Origin: a bacterium
GTDB lineage: Bacteria > Zhuqueibacterota > Zhuqueibacteria > Residuimicrobiales > Krinioviventaceae
NCBI GenBank assembly: GCA_029561455.1
Contig: JAKQIY010000065.1
Location: 149,501-213,500 of the forward strand
DNA length: 64,000 bases
Direction: 5' to 3'
Each line of letters begins with the position of its first letter. Positions within the stretch are counted from its first letter, which is position 1. Positions 36,716-46,827 of the stretch are shown in pieces. The notes beneath the pieces are model-generated. The model did no database searches, was not told where the DNA came from, and was given only the letters and a program-made list of their open reading frames with translations. The translations under genes and the position numbers were made by a program.

Positions 36716-37477
36716 TTATTTTTTATCTACAAAATACAATGGATTTTTCTGTAATTCTTCATACGCCTTTTTCCACAATGCCGTCGCTTCAATGATATGC
36801 ACCGTCGCTTCCAGAACTTTGCCGGTTTTTAACTCATTGCCGGTCAAAATATTCGCCACCCGGTCATAACGCTGCTCCCAGCCGCGAAAATCATGCGGCA
36901 GGTAGGCTTTATCTACACGATTCCCGGAAGCATCGACCAGGGTATACCAGCAGCGAAAACCGAATAAATACTCCGGCTCCACCAGTTCCTCGATGGCGTG
37001 CATGGAAGTATTGGGTTTCAGTCCGCAGCCGAGCATAAGTATTTGTCCCTGTAAATCCCGTAATTGCCGAAAGGGGGAATTGGGGCCGCAGGGAGTTGAA
37101 TCGTTAATATGTTTTTCGAGGATTTTCTGCGCCTTTTTACCAACGCCGCAAATGGAATGAGTGGGATGCATGCTGCGAATTGTGTCGGAACGTTTGCGGA
37201 AATATTCCGGTATAGCGCCGATGCATACGGGGGCTTTGGTAATGTTAAAAACCGGATCATCGCGGTTTACCTTTTCATAGGATAACGCCGGCATCAGTAA
37301 AGTTCCATCCGGCCCCAGAGCTTCCAGCAAGCCACATATCACCGTTTCCGCGCCGCCGGGTACCTTGCCCAAAGATTTTAACGAGGAATGCACCAAAAGC
37401 ACACCGCCGCGCCGGACTCCGGCTTGCAGCAGTTCGTCGCTGATCTGTTTAATCACGCCTGCTTTGTAATTACTCAT
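36716..37477 (-). CDS. AAC(3)-family N-acetyltransferase
   Basis: About 253 residues. Family motifs are GVLLVHSSLKSLGKVPGG near the N-terminus, GTLLMPALSY, and the signature RSMHPTHSICGVGK followed by CGPNSPF and LGCGLKPNTSMHAIEE, matching antibiotic 3-N-acetyltransferases. GAGGAG precedes the ATG at 37477; a GTG at 37495 would overlap the upstream stop. Enclosed in an amino-sugar operon, it more probably acetylates an amino sugar with acetyl-CoA than an aminoglycoside drug. That function is inferred from context and should not be read as a resistance call. Confidence 0.85.
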   Translation of the reverse strand: MSNYKAGVIKQISDELLQAGVRRGGVLLVHSSLKSLGKVPGGAETVICGLLEALGPDGTLLMPALSYEKVNRDDPVFNITKAPVCIGAIPEYFRKRSDTIRSMHPTHSICGVGKKAQKILEKHINDSTPCGPNSPFRQLRDLQGQILMLGCGLKPNTSMHAIEELVEPEYLFGFRCWYTLVDASGNRVDKAYLPHDFRGWEQRYDRVANILTGNELKTGKVLEATVHIIEATALWKKAYEELQKNPLYFVDKK

Positions 37478-37484
37478 ACTCTCC

Positions 37485-38666
37485 TCATTTTTCACTCAAT
37501 TCAGTAAAACAGCGCCAGCATAACCATAACGCCCGCGGCACATGAAAACAACCCTTCCATTTTCCCCCTTTGAGAGGCAATAACACCTCGCCGCGCCGAT
37601 TCAAGTAACCCCACCATTCGCCATACTCCGGGTCAGGAAAATGACTCCAGGTATAATTATGCACTTTTTCATACCACTGCCAAAGATCCTGGTTGCCGGT
37701 GAGCGCATACCCCTTTACCAAAGCAACCAGCGTTTCCAGGTGCACCCACCACAGTTTCTGATCCCACTCCAATTGCTGCGGCGGATGCCCGTGCGCATCC
37801 AGGAAATAGAAAATGCCGCCATATTCACGGTCCCAGCCATATTCAAGGATTTGCAGCACGATCTGCGCAGCCTGCTGCGCCAGCGCCCGATCGTTTCTGC
37901 GTCTGGCAACATCCATCAGGAACCACATAGCTTCTATGCCGTGCCCGGGATTGATAAGTCTGCCTTCAAAGCTATCCGACAGCGAGCCGTCGTCTTGAAT
38001 ATTTTCGAACACCAGTTTATAGTCCGGTCGGTAGAACCGCTTTAAAATACGCTCACAACACAAATCAATAGCGCTATCAATCACAGCGACATTGAGTACA
38101 TGTTCCAGTTCCAAAGATAAATTGCACAAGATCATGGGCAGGGCAAAATTTTCCAGGGGCCTGGTTCCCGGTATGGTTTTATTATATTTGCCTTTGGGAT
38201 TAGTTTGGCGGTTAAGAATATTCCGCCAGGTCTGCACCGCAAGATCAGCGGCCTGGCTTTCTCCACTCGCCCTGGAATACTGCCCCAGCGCCATGGCGGC
38301 GAAACAATCGGAAAAAATATTATAGGGTTGAATGAGCGGTTTGCCCTCGCGGGTCAACGAAAAATACCAGTCCCCCTCCGGGCTGCGGCCATTTTCCAGT
38401 AAAAATTTTATCCCCAAAGCGGCCATATCCAGCCAGGCCTTTTTCTTCTCAACATCATTATAAAGCCGGGAAAACAGCCATATCTGCCGGGCTTGCAGCC
38501 AAACGAACTTGTCGGTATCGTAAACACGCCCTTGCCGATCCAGACAGGTCAAATACCCGCCATATTCACGATCCGGCGAATGGCGCTCCCAAAAAGGAAC
38601 CACATCGTTGAGCAGGGTATCCCGGTACAACCGGGCATAGTCCCGGAATTTTGCCTTCAGGTTCAA
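37485..38666 (-). CDS. N-acylglucosamine 2-epimerase family protein
   Basis: A 393-residue enzyme with the alpha/alpha-toroid pattern of AGE proteins: [26 protein letters not shown] near the start, [17 protein letters not shown], the conserved [16 protein letters not shown] with the catalytic-site histidine, [13 protein letters not shown], and [17 protein letters not shown]. Family members interconvert GlcNAc and ManNAc or epimerise other sugars. The start is unusual: TTG at 38666 directly touches an AGGAGG site, whereas an in-frame CTG at 38660 has ideal 6-bp spacing. The gene overlaps the DUF4434 stop by 4 bp. Confidence 0.9.
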   Translation of the reverse strand: MNLKAKFRDYARLYRDTLLNDVVPFWERHSPDREYGGYLTCLDRQGRVYDTDKFVWLQARQIWLFSRLYNDVEKKKAWLDMAALGIKFLLENGRSPEGDWYFSLTREGKPLIQPYNIFSDCFAAMALGQYSRASGESQAADLAVQTWRNILNRQTNPKGKYNKTIPGTRPLENFALPMILCNLSLELEHVLNVAVIDSAIDLCCERILKRFYRPDYKLVFENIQDDGSLSDSFEGRLINPGHGIEAMWFLMDVARRRNDRALAQQAAQIVLQILEYGWDREYGGIFYFLDAHGHPPQQLEWDQKLWWVHLETLVALVKGYALTGNQDLWQWYEKVHNYTWSHFPDPEYGEWWGYLNRRGEVLLPLKGGKWKGCFHVPRALWLCWRCFTELSEK

Positions 38667-39610
38667 CCTCCTGGTTGAATATGAAAATGCTCACAATAAC
38701 GCTGGTATAAATGTCCCGCCTGCAGGTAACAGGAATTGGGACTCATAAAATGCGAAAACTCAAAGGTAATGGCTTTTTCCAGGCCGGCTTGTTCGGCAGC
38801 CTGTAACTTTAATAATAATTTCTCCCATTTAATGGGTAAAAATTTAATGGGCATATCGCGGTCGAAAGATTCACAATTGGTCCAGCACCGCAGGTGATGT
38901 TTTTCCATCAGCATTTTGTTGACCTGCAGGTAATCGTACAATTCATTGTAATCAACATGGCCATCCTGAAAAGCGACAATATCTACAACACCGCGAATTC
39001 CATCAAGTATTTCGTTCCATTCTTTTTCATGCTGCGCCAGACCGACCGTAGATGTTTTACTTAATCCGGCTTCTGCCGAAGAAACATTTTTTATGCCGTC
39101 GATATAGGGCGAAATGAGCACCGGCAACCCGGTTGATATATCCTTGCAATGACGTCCCATGCTCGCATACACGTCGGTCATTTGCCCGGTCTTGCGGCTC
39201 ACTTCCTGGGAAAGATACCAACCTTTAAATGCCTTGCGATAGCCATACCGGGCCCACACTTCATCTATAACCTGTAGATTAATATCTACCTCTTTTTGAT
39301 ACTGTCCGGCACTCCAATACTGACCAGAGTCGTACAGTCCGAAATAAAAATCAATTCTATATTTTTCCGCCAGGCGCAAAAACAGATCAACTAGGTCCAG
39401 CGGTGGGTTAAAGCAGCCTTGTTTTGCCGACAATGTTTGCGAGGGAAAAGTCATCCAGCGCCGGTGCCCGCACCGGATCAGGATGACCGTATCGATGCCG
39501 GTTTTTTGCATTATCGCAAAATCACGCTCCCATTCCGCTTCTCCCCAATTCTGGTGGGGAATATCGTGGCTGATTTCGTCGAGAAATGTACCGGTAATTC
39601 TCATTGTCAA
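38663..39610 (-). CDS. DUF4434 (TIM-barrel, glycosidase-like) protein
   Basis: A 315-residue protein beginning [19 protein letters not shown], with [24 protein letters not shown] and later [11 protein letters not shown], typical of DUF4434 domains predicted to fold as glycosidase-like TIM barrels. A conserved acidic residue pair is possible in LSQE and FEFSHF, but I cannot assign catalysis. There is no signal peptide, so it should be cytoplasmic. Alternative starts at 39610 and 39604 are both ATG. It overlaps the epimerase gene by 4 bp and is the first of the tightly packed amino-sugar genes. Confidence 0.8.
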   Translation of the reverse strand: MTMRITGTFLDEISHDIPHQNWGEAEWERDFAIMQKTGIDTVILIRCGHRRWMTFPSQTLSAKQGCFNPPLDLVDLFLRLAEKYRIDFYFGLYDSGQYWSAGQYQKEVDINLQVIDEVWARYGYRKAFKGWYLSQEVSRKTGQMTDVYASMGRHCKDISTGLPVLISPYIDGIKNVSSAEAGLSKTSTVGLAQHEKEWNEILDGIRGVVDIVAFQDGHVDYNELYDYLQVNKMLMEKHHLRCWTNCESFDRDMPIKFLPIKWEKLLLKLQAAEQAGLEKAITFEFSHFMSPNSCYLQAGHLYQRYCEHFHIQPGG

Positions 39611-39654
39611 TATTATCCTCTTTACATGTACCGGAGTTAATATAATAAATATTT

Positions 39655-42297
39655 TTACAATGTGAACCAGTAATTAAACTTGACCATAAAAATATTTTGC
39701 GCTTCTAAATCGAACAACCTGCTAAAATTTTTATTCAGATCAATTACATTTTCATTACGGTAACCGGAGCGGTCATGGGTCCATACAAAGTAAAAAGTTG
39801 AACCGGGCTTGTATTCCCAGCGTACAACCAGGTTGGAGCGGAATTCCTGGAAATTAAAATCAGGCCGGCCAAAACCATAATCAACAATCCCATCCAGGTT
39901 CTCATCAATATGATAATAACTGCCGGCGTCATTGAGAGCGATCTCCTCTCCTTGCAGGGTGTGGAAACGCTCCTCATACTCATCCGCTGCCGGATTGGTA
40001 ATCCACTTAAGATGCGAATATTTCCCAGTTGATATATAAGGACTGCCATAGTATTGAATAGTAAAATCGGGGGTTATACAGATATCCGCCCTGAGAGTCA
40101 AACTAACTGTTTCCTGATCGATCCGCCCGAGTATATAACGGGGATTTGTGGTATATAAGGTTGTTCCGACATATTGCGTATCATCCAGGTTTTTACTGTA
40201 ACTGAGATCTGTGGAGAAATTCAGTTTTGACCCAACCCGCATGGATATGCCTCCGAATGGATTAAAATGGCTGGAAATCCCGTCGTCGGCTTTGACATAG
40301 ACAGTATGCAAACTAAAACTAAATGGTTTACGGTAATCGGAATGAATACCAACCATATATTCATTACTCCCTTGCAAGCGCATGGCCGGGCCGCCGCGCA
40401 ACATATAGTTATCGTAAACACCAAAATTTTTCTCCATACTGCCGTGTATCGACCAATTGCTCAAAAGAGTAAAGTTCGTCGATGCTTCAACATCCCGGCG
40501 GGTGACCATACCGCCGAAATCCCATTCGGTTCCCTGGTTAACTCCGATTGTATAGCTGAGGAAACGTTTATCCGGTGTGGTTACCTCATAACTTAAATCG
40601 GTATGCTGGGAAATATTATCGGCGCTGCGCATATAACCGACATCGTTAAAATCGAGTCCAGGTGAACGCCAACTCACTTCTTCCGAATAATGCCACCGGC
40701 CGTTGCCGGCTTTGCCGATAGAGAAACTGCCGCCGGTACCGGACAAACTGGTGCGAGTGGTATCCATATCGACATAATCGGCGTCCGGGCGTTGAAAATA
40801 ATGGCGTGAACTGGTTTGCAGTTCCCGGATTGCCCGTTCATCGCCATCGATCTGGCTATATATAGTTTTCATTTTAATAAAATAGGTTTTATTCTGCCAT
40901 TGATGCAGTAAATCCGCTCCCATTGTATAAGCATTTTTACTGAGAAAATTCAAATGCTCATCATTGATAAAACGATTGGTCGATGTTATAATGCCGCCGA
41001 TGGCTGTGTTGCCACCACGATAATCTTGAAGCATACGGGCAACAAAATAATTGCTAACCGGTTCCGAGGTCTTTTTTTCAATGCCGGATGGCGTCTGAAT
41101 TTCCGCATTTTCACGGGCAGTTATGCTCTGAATGACTCCGACCGATAATCCATTCTGGGTTTTACCGGATAACTTGACCGCATTCAAGATGGTGGTAACA
41201 TCCGGAATTTTAGCATATTCTTGTGTTCCCAAACCGGGGAAATAAGATGGCCGGTGTCCGATGCGGCGGGAATAGAACACCTGGTCTTCACCCAACTCAA
41301 AATCAAAAATGTTTTTCCCTTCCAGGAAAAACGGCCGTTTTTCATCATAAAACGTTTCGTATGCTGTTAAATTTAAGGTGGATGGATCGGCTTCCACCTG
41401 GCCAAAATCGGGATTAAACGTAAAGTCCATAGTAAAATTGCTGGTAACGCCAACTTTGCCGTCCAAACCAAAATTATAATCCGTATCGCTGCCATCGGCA
41501 TAGGGATTACCGGCAATTTCCGGGTAAAATTTCTGTCGGCCCATACCATAAGGCAATAACTCGATACGGCGGACATTTTTTAAATTTTTTATACCATGCA
41601 ATTCCCCATAATGATCCACCCAGCTTGGCGCTTCATTAGAAAATACGTTCCATTGATTTTCTTCATTATACCGTTGAATCCAGCGCCAGACATGCATTCC
41701 CCAAACATGTTCTTCCCGTTCCGGGAATCGGATCTGGCTGAGGGGAATTTTCATTTCCGCCACCCAGGCAGAGTCTTCAACACCTGTCTTTCCATACCAA
41801 ACCGGGTCCCAGTTAAAGTGAGAATTACTATCTGTATTAATTATATCGATTTTGACCCCGGCAGAAGTAATATTAAATTCAAAGGCAGTGCGTAAGTCAT
41901 GATAGCTATCAAACCCAACGCCGACGACATCACCGCGAAACATATCACGCCGTCCTCCCAGGATCATCATATTTTCAGGTTCATCATAACAGCGAAATGC
42001 CGCATAAATATATTGATCATCATATAAAATTTTAAATTCGGTTTCGCGCGATGCTTTACCAAAATTATAAGGTATAAACTGTTCAAACTTGCCGGCCCAT
42101 TCGCCTTCATTCTGCCAGCAACTCTCATCGAGATGCCCGTCAATTACCGGCGGCTCTGCCTGTATACGTTGAGTATTATAAATCCTTTTCGGCCGCTCTG
42201 CTCTATTTTTTAACGAATCTGTTTGCGCTAGCAATCCCTGCTGAATAATTAAAACCAGTACAATAAATATACCCTTGCCTGCTCCTGCCCATTTCAT
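39655..42297 (-). CDS. CBM9-like / DUF5916 outer-membrane protein
   Basis: An 880-residue exported protein with a signal peptide ending near residue 25 (GLLAQ). Residues about 45-235 resemble a carbohydrate-binding family 9-like domain (PPVIDGHLDESCWQ, FKILYDDQYIYAAFRCYD). The rest matches DUF5916, with MDFTFNPDFGQVEADPS, EKRPFFLEGKNIF and FYSRRIG, followed by many alternating strands and an ending in an aromatic residue pattern (KFNYWFTL) typical of beta-barrels. It is probably an outer-membrane protein that binds or passes glycans. It is 44 bp upstream of the DUF4434 gene, so probably in the same operon. Confidence 0.83.
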   Translation of the reverse strand: MKWAGAGKGIFIVLVLIIQQGLLAQTDSLKNRAERPKRIYNTQRIQAEPPVIDGHLDESCWQNEGEWAGKFEQFIPYNFGKASRETEFKILYDDQYIYAAFRCYDEPENMMILGGRRDMFRGDVVGVGFDSYHDLRTAFEFNITSAGVKIDIINTDSNSHFNWDPVWYGKTGVEDSAWVAEMKIPLSQIRFPEREEHVWGMHVWRWIQRYNEENQWNVFSNEAPSWVDHYGELHGIKNLKNVRRIELLPYGMGRQKFYPEIAGNPYADGSDTDYNFGLDGKVGVTSNFTMDFTFNPDFGQVEADPSTLNLTAYETFYDEKRPFFLEGKNIFDFELGEDQVFYSRRIGHRPSYFPGLGTQEYAKIPDVTTILNAVKLSGKTQNGLSVGVIQSITARENAEIQTPSGIEKKTSEPVSNYFVARMLQDYRGGNTAIGGIITSTNRFINDEHLNFLSKNAYTMGADLLHQWQNKTYFIKMKTIYSQIDGDERAIRELQTSSRHYFQRPDADYVDMDTTRTSLSGTGGSFSIGKAGNGRWHYSEEVSWRSPGLDFNDVGYMRSADNISQHTDLSYEVTTPDKRFLSYTIGVNQGTEWDFGGMVTRRDVEASTNFTLLSNWSIHGSMEKNFGVYDNYMLRGGPAMRLQGSNEYMVGIHSDYRKPFSFSLHTVYVKADDGISSHFNPFGGISMRVGSKLNFSTDLSYSKNLDDTQYVGTTLYTTNPRYILGRIDQETVSLTLRADICITPDFTIQYYGSPYISTGKYSHLKWITNPAADEYEERFHTLQGEEIALNDAGSYYHIDENLDGIVDYGFGRPDFNFQEFRSNLVVRWEYKPGSTFYFVWTHDRSGYRNENVIDLNKNFSRLFDLEAQNIFMVKFNYWFTL

Positions 42298-42492
42298 TAT
42301 TCATACATCCTTTGTTGGTTAATTTGAATATCCCGTTTGTCGGCATGAATTATTCACTATTAATGAAACACTTTATTTGCAGGATTGCAAGTAAAAAAAT
42401 GTAAAGTTCAAAGGTTTAGCTGCCTGTCGGTTTAAAAGTTACCACATATTATAACAATCACTTGACTGCTGATACTTTTGCTCATTCTTGAT

Positions 42493-43929
42493 TCATTTCA
42501 ATGGCCACAATTCATGCGGTGAACGGGCCTGCGTCATGATCTCCCGGCAACGGGCTGTAATTTCCGGAAAATGTTCGGCAATATTGTCCTGTTCGCCCGT
42601 ATCGGCGTCAAGGTCATATAATTCAAGCGGTTCATCCGGTGCATGACGTACTGCTTTCCAATGCCCCAATCGCACCGCTTGTGACGTAGCAGGATTTTCG
42701 TGGAATTCCCAGTACAAATAATCATGCCGGCGTTGACTTTTGCCGGTCAATTCCGGCAGCAGAGATATTCCGTCCAAATCCTGCGGAACAGGCGCACCGG
42801 CCAATTCGCAGGCGGTTGGCAGCAAGTCCCAAAATGCGCAAGGCAAGTCGGATACGCCGCCGGGGTTGATATGACCGGGCCAGCGCACAATGAATGGTAC
42901 ACGAATACCGCCTTCATAGAGATCACGTTTGCCGCCGCGTAACGGCCCATTGCTGTCAAAAAATTCCGGATCGGCCCCGCCTTCGTGATGCGGGCCGTTA
43001 TCGCTGGAAAACATGACCAGGGTATTATCATCGATCCCCAATTCCTGCAACAGGGCAAATAACCTGCCGATATCTCGATCCATCCTGGAGTTCATTGCAG
43101 CAAAAGCGGCGCGCGGCGTTTCCTGCGAGGCATACCCTCCCATACCACCGCCGCCATTGTTGATATAGGGAGTTTCCGGGAACAGTCCTTCATATTCATG
43201 CAGAGAATCTTCCGGGACCAACAACTCGGCATGAGGAATTGTTACCGCCAGGTACATAAAAAACGGCTGCTGACTGTTGCGTTTAACAAACTCTAATGCT
43301 TCATTAATAATGAGATCATGCGCATACTGGCCCCGCTTGCCGCCCCGGTTACCTTCCAACTGCACCTGTTCGCCATTTTTCCACAGGTATTCCGGGTAAT
43401 AAAAGTGTGCATGTCCCTGGTTCAGATATCCGAACCATTCATCAAAACCTTTTTTACCGGGCTCGCCGGTTGTTGTCATAACCCCCAGTCCCCATTTACC
43501 AAATAAACCGGTGCGATAACCATGGTTTTGTAATATCTCGGCAACAGTAACATCCTGAGGGCGCAATTCCAGACAGGCGCCAAAGCCATGCGGGCCGGTC
43601 TCGTAATTACCGCGCACTCGCGCGTGACCGGTATGCAGACCCGTCATCAGCGAACAGCGTGATGGGGCGCAAACGGTACTTCCGGAATAATGATCGGTAA
43701 AACGCAATCCCTCTTGAGCCATCTTGTCCAGGTGCGGGGTTCTGAAAAGTTTTTGACCATAACAACCCAAATCGCCATATCCCAGATCATCGGCTAAAAT
43801 ATAAATAATATTCGGCTTGCGGGCTGTTCTCTTATCATTACACGATAAAAACGTAACTGCCGGTCCTGTTACAGCCATGCCACCAAATATCGCTTTTGCA
43901 GCGTAGTTTAAAAATTCCCGGCGTTGCAT
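42493..43929 (-). CDS. Sulfatase (arylsulfatase family) with TAT-like signal
   Basis: About 478 residues. The signature VCAPSRCSLMTG contains the cysteine (about residue 87) that is matured to formylglycine, and the N-terminal metal-binding NIIYILADDLGYGDLGCYG and GKWGLG are intact. The N-terminus MQRREFLNYAAKA is a twin-arginine-type signal, and LSC may also be a lipobox. The ATG at 43929, preceded by AAGG, is preferred over GTG at 43947. It removes sulfate esters from glycans outside the cytoplasm. A sulfatase-maturing enzyme is not identified here. It lies next to a six-hairpin glycosidase gene, suggesting a sulfated polysaccharide. Confidence 0.93.
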   Translation of the reverse strand: MQRREFLNYAAKAIFGGMAVTGPAVTFLSCNDKRTARKPNIIYILADDLGYGDLGCYGQKLFRTPHLDKMAQEGLRFTDHYSGSTVCAPSRCSLMTGLHTGHARVRGNYETGPHGFGACLELRPQDVTVAEILQNHGYRTGLFGKWGLGVMTTTGEPGKKGFDEWFGYLNQGHAHFYYPEYLWKNGEQVQLEGNRGGKRGQYAHDLIINEALEFVKRNSQQPFFMYLAVTIPHAELLVPEDSLHEYEGLFPETPYINNGGGGMGGYASQETPRAAFAAMNSRMDRDIGRLFALLQELGIDDNTLVMFSSDNGPHHEGGADPEFFDSNGPLRGGKRDLYEGGIRVPFIVRWPGHINPGGVSDLPCAFWDLLPTACELAGAPVPQDLDGISLLPELTGKSQRRHDYLYWEFHENPATSQAVRLGHWKAVRHAPDEPLELYDLDADTGEQDNIAEHFPEITARCREIMTQARSPHELWPLK

Positions 43930-43953
43930 TGTCGACCTTTCTGTCACTTTATA

Positions 43954-46329
43954 TTAATTCCCGGCCAGGGTGTATACAAAGAAACGGCCTTGTACATCCG
44001 CTGTTAACAGGGTTTTGCCGGTATCGTTAATTACTCCGGTTGTTACCGGAATGTTTTCATTATTATCATTTACTATCCAAACCCGCTCTGCCCGGTTAAA
44101 ATTGTCAAATACCATTTGCACCGGCACGGGACTGTTAAATTCGTATATAAAACCGTTTGCGGTTACTTGACAATCTTGCAATTCGGCAGTGGAAGAATAC
44201 AAACGAAAACCGCCAAAATCCTGACCACGAGTAATTTTCAGATCGTTCCTGCCGGAGTGCAGCATATTTTGTGGTACTTGTAATGTCCCGGCCACTGCTT
44301 TGCCGTTCAGTGTATATCCGGCAACTATATCTCCCTGGCCTGTGGCGCTGACATTGATGCGGGCTTGCCGGTAACAAAAATTATTAAGCGCCTCGGCCTG
44401 GTCACAGACGCGCACGGCCAGGCCGCACGGCAAACTCTGCAGCAACAGCGCAGCAGTTGAATAATAAAGGCTGCCGGCGGAAAACGGTAACGCCCGCCAG
44501 CTTTCAACATCACCATAATATTCGGTTAATGCGCCGGCCATGGGGAATTTTTTCGTGGTCAGCAGCGCTTCTTTTATTTCATCTCTTAACATATTTTCAT
44601 AATCCGTACCGTTCATGCCGTACTCCTTGAGATAGCGGGACAAGGTATTCCAGGGGCAATAGCCATAGTTACGGATCGTTGGCCATACTTTTTTTACCAT
44701 TTCCGCACCGGCCAGTTGTGCATCAGGCAAAGGATAAAACGGCCCCAGCGATACCGCCCAGGCATATTCCCAGTAATCTGCATGTTCAAAATCCACCCAC
44801 TGCTCGCTTCCGTCCGCGTATTCCAGGTAATCGGCGTATAAGAATCCCTTATTGCTAATAAATTTACTGCGTAAAATAGTTTGTATTTCACGGGCGCGGG
44901 CAAGATAAGCCGAACTGCGGCCATTATCCAAATCCGGCCGCTGCGCCAGCAAGCTGGCTGCCATCATCAATACATTATACATATTAACGTTATGATACAA
45001 ACTAAAAGCGCGTTTAATGTCCTTGCCCTGTACCTGGTGGCCGATCCGCTCATGATCCATTTTCCCATTGACAGTATCGTAGCCATAGTAAGGATTCCCG
45101 GCCAGGGTCGTCTCGCCGCGGGTATCGCTGCCGGACAGTTTTTTCTTCTCATCCCAGGTCTTCTCCAGGTTATAATCGAGCGCTTGCAAAACCAGGGGAA
45201 ATTCCCGGCCATACAGCAAGGCATCGCTGCCGGTGGTTTGAAAATGAGTATACAAAGTAAGCATGGCATAGTACATACCGTCATCCTCAGCCTTGGTCCA
45301 ACGGGTGCCGACCATTTGCAGGTACTGCGGAATTTTCTCCCCCCGGCCATTTTCGATCCATGAGGGTTTATTCAACAGAAAAGGCGCCCACAATTGCAGA
45401 AAATCCGGATTCCCGGCGCGGGCCATTAACGATGTAGACATGGCGCCGTCGCGCACCCAGATCAAATGATAGATCCGGTTTAGCGCGCCAAAACAGGCGC
45501 CGCCTTCATCGATACCGGAGTAGACAATGCGCCGGTTCAAGTCCATTACCCGTTGAAAATCCTGATTATTGTATTGTATATGCCCTTTAGCCAGAACCGG
45601 GGCCAAAATGGCTTCATTGCGATCTGTTAATGCGGTCAGGCTCAGGCCGGCGAGAGTATGGATTACCCGGTCGACCTGGTACATATTTTCTTCGCCGCCG
45701 ACCAACACTATTTCATTTTCAAAGATCTGTATCACCGCCCGTCCGTCCTGCAGAATGCGGAAACGGTTCTCTTCCAGTCCGGTGAAATGGATAAATGATA
45801 CGATCTCTTCGCCGCGCTCGCTGAATTTTTCTGTCAACAGTCCATTGACAATCTCAAAACGGGTATGTGGTCGTACACTGATCAACAAGGGGCAGCGAGC
45901 CGCCAGGGCAAAGACATTCTCATCGGCGATATTAACAACCGTAATCGTATTCCGGGCCTGGGAGGCCGCCTCGCTTTCAATTGTGGTAACGAAAGGATCA
46001 TAAGCAAATTTCTTTATATAACCGGTGCGAATATCGGGCAGGGTGAATTCCGGGAATAACAAAGTATAGTTGTCGCGGTTGGAAAAATTGCGCGCCCGGA
46101 ATTCCTTGCGTCGGTAAGCATTCGGTTTGTAGACAAATTCCAGTTCGGTTTTGTTCTCATAAAACAGCAAACTCACCCGGTTGCCGCAGCGATTTTGCAG
46201 AATAATATTATGCTCACCCGGCTCGATTACCGGATCGCGATAGTAATCCGTCATAGTTTGTGCGGGTAGATCGGTCATTAGCGCTATGAATAATCCGATC
46301 CCGGCAAGAATTGATAAACATTTTCTCAT
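43954..46329 (-). CDS. Secreted six-hairpin glycosidase-like protein
   Basis: A 791-residue exported protein with a signal peptide ending near residue 24 (LPAQ). Residues about 1-270 are beta-rich. Residues about 275-650 have the helical pattern of alpha/alpha-toroid glycosidases: RIYHLIWVRDGAMSTSLMARAG, WTKAEDDGMYYAMLTLYTHF, and WVDFEHADYWEYAWAVSLGPFYPL. The C-terminus is again beta-rich. Acidic residues in VRDGA and AEDDG are candidate catalytic groups, but I cannot assign a CAZy family; a GH15-like or rhamnosidase-like fold is possible. It sits between a sulfatase and a rhamnose-isomerase locus, so a depolymerising role is likely. Confidence 0.7.
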   Translation of the reverse strand: MRKCLSILAGIGLFIALMTDLPAQTMTDYYRDPVIEPGEHNIILQNRCGNRVSLLFYENKTELEFVYKPNAYRRKEFRARNFSNRDNYTLLFPEFTLPDIRTGYIKKFAYDPFVTTIESEAASQARNTITVVNIADENVFALAARCPLLISVRPHTRFEIVNGLLTEKFSERGEEIVSFIHFTGLEENRFRILQDGRAVIQIFENEIVLVGGEENMYQVDRVIHTLAGLSLTALTDRNEAILAPVLAKGHIQYNNQDFQRVMDLNRRIVYSGIDEGGACFGALNRIYHLIWVRDGAMSTSLMARAGNPDFLQLWAPFLLNKPSWIENGRGEKIPQYLQMVGTRWTKAEDDGMYYAMLTLYTHFQTTGSDALLYGREFPLVLQALDYNLEKTWDEKKKLSGSDTRGETTLAGNPYYGYDTVNGKMDHERIGHQVQGKDIKRAFSLYHNVNMYNVLMMAASLLAQRPDLDNGRSSAYLARAREIQTILRSKFISNKGFLYADYLEYADGSEQWVDFEHADYWEYAWAVSLGPFYPLPDAQLAGAEMVKKVWPTIRNYGYCPWNTLSRYLKEYGMNGTDYENMLRDEIKEALLTTKKFPMAGALTEYYGDVESWRALPFSAGSLYYSTAALLLQSLPCGLAVRVCDQAEALNNFCYRQARINVSATGQGDIVAGYTLNGKAVAGTLQVPQNMLHSGRNDLKITRGQDFGGFRLYSSTAELQDCQVTANGFIYEFNSPVPVQMVFDNFNRAERVWIVNDNNENIPVTTGVINDTGKTLLTADVQGRFFVYTLAGN

Positions 46330-46450
46330 TATTATCTCTTTGCTATCAAGTGATTAAACCGGGTTACCCGGCGCAGCCGGGAATTAATTAATAACTCTTT
46401 ACTTCCCCTTACAATGCATTCACTCATGGAACAATTATATTACAGATTAT

Positions 46451-46523
46451 AAAAATGGCCTCTCCGCTGTAAGCACCCGCGCAGGGTGCAATCCTTAAGA
46501 TTAACAGTCAAAGAGGCCATTTT
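46451..46523. repeat. Nested inverted repeat
   Basis: Outer arms AAAATGGCCTCT and AGAGGCCATTTT (12 bp, perfect) enclose a second hairpin GCACCC-N5-GGGTGC, with possible CTGT/ACAG pairing between. It lies in the 285-bp gap before the glycosidase gene. It could terminate the leftward transcript of the small membrane protein, be a small RNA, or be a miniature mobile element. Confidence 0.65.
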
Positions 46524-46614
46524 ATCTACTCTACCACACACTTTACGACCAACTCTACAATTCAACTCCGGGATTCATTAACCGGGGGTTAAATTCCATG
46601 AAGCAATTATTTTA

Positions 46615-46812
46615 TCAAGCCTGTTCTTTCTTATTCCCTTTAATCAGCCAGAAAGGTGAAAAGACAAACCAGACAACAGTAGCAATATTGGTCCACATAA
46701 TATAGGTCTCTTTACTTTGCACCCCCCTGAAAACCAGGATTGAATAACCAATGATCACAACCAGGCAAATTATCGAAATCCATGGCGCTATTTTTCTAAT
46801 TATATTAATCAT
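46615..46812 (-). CDS. Small two-helix membrane protein next to NCS1-like permease
   Basis: A 65-residue protein with two predicted membrane helices (about residues 9-29 and 38-58) and a basic tail (KGNKKEQA). GGAGG lies before the ATG, and the gene follows the permease by 15 bp. I do not recognise a family. Size, topology and tight linkage suggest an accessory subunit of the permease, similar in concept to the 48-residue protein beside the SSS symporter. Confidence 0.7.
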   Translation of the reverse strand: MINIIRKIAPWISIICLVVIIGYSILVFRGVQSKETYIMWTNIATVVWFVFSPFWLIKGNKKEQA

Positions 46813-46827
46813 ATATGCCTCCTTATT

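Noticed and set aside
36716-37477. Aminoglycoside resistance gene
   Set aside because: The AAC(3)-like protein is embedded in an amino-sugar operon with no mobile or resistance context; a metabolic role fits better.
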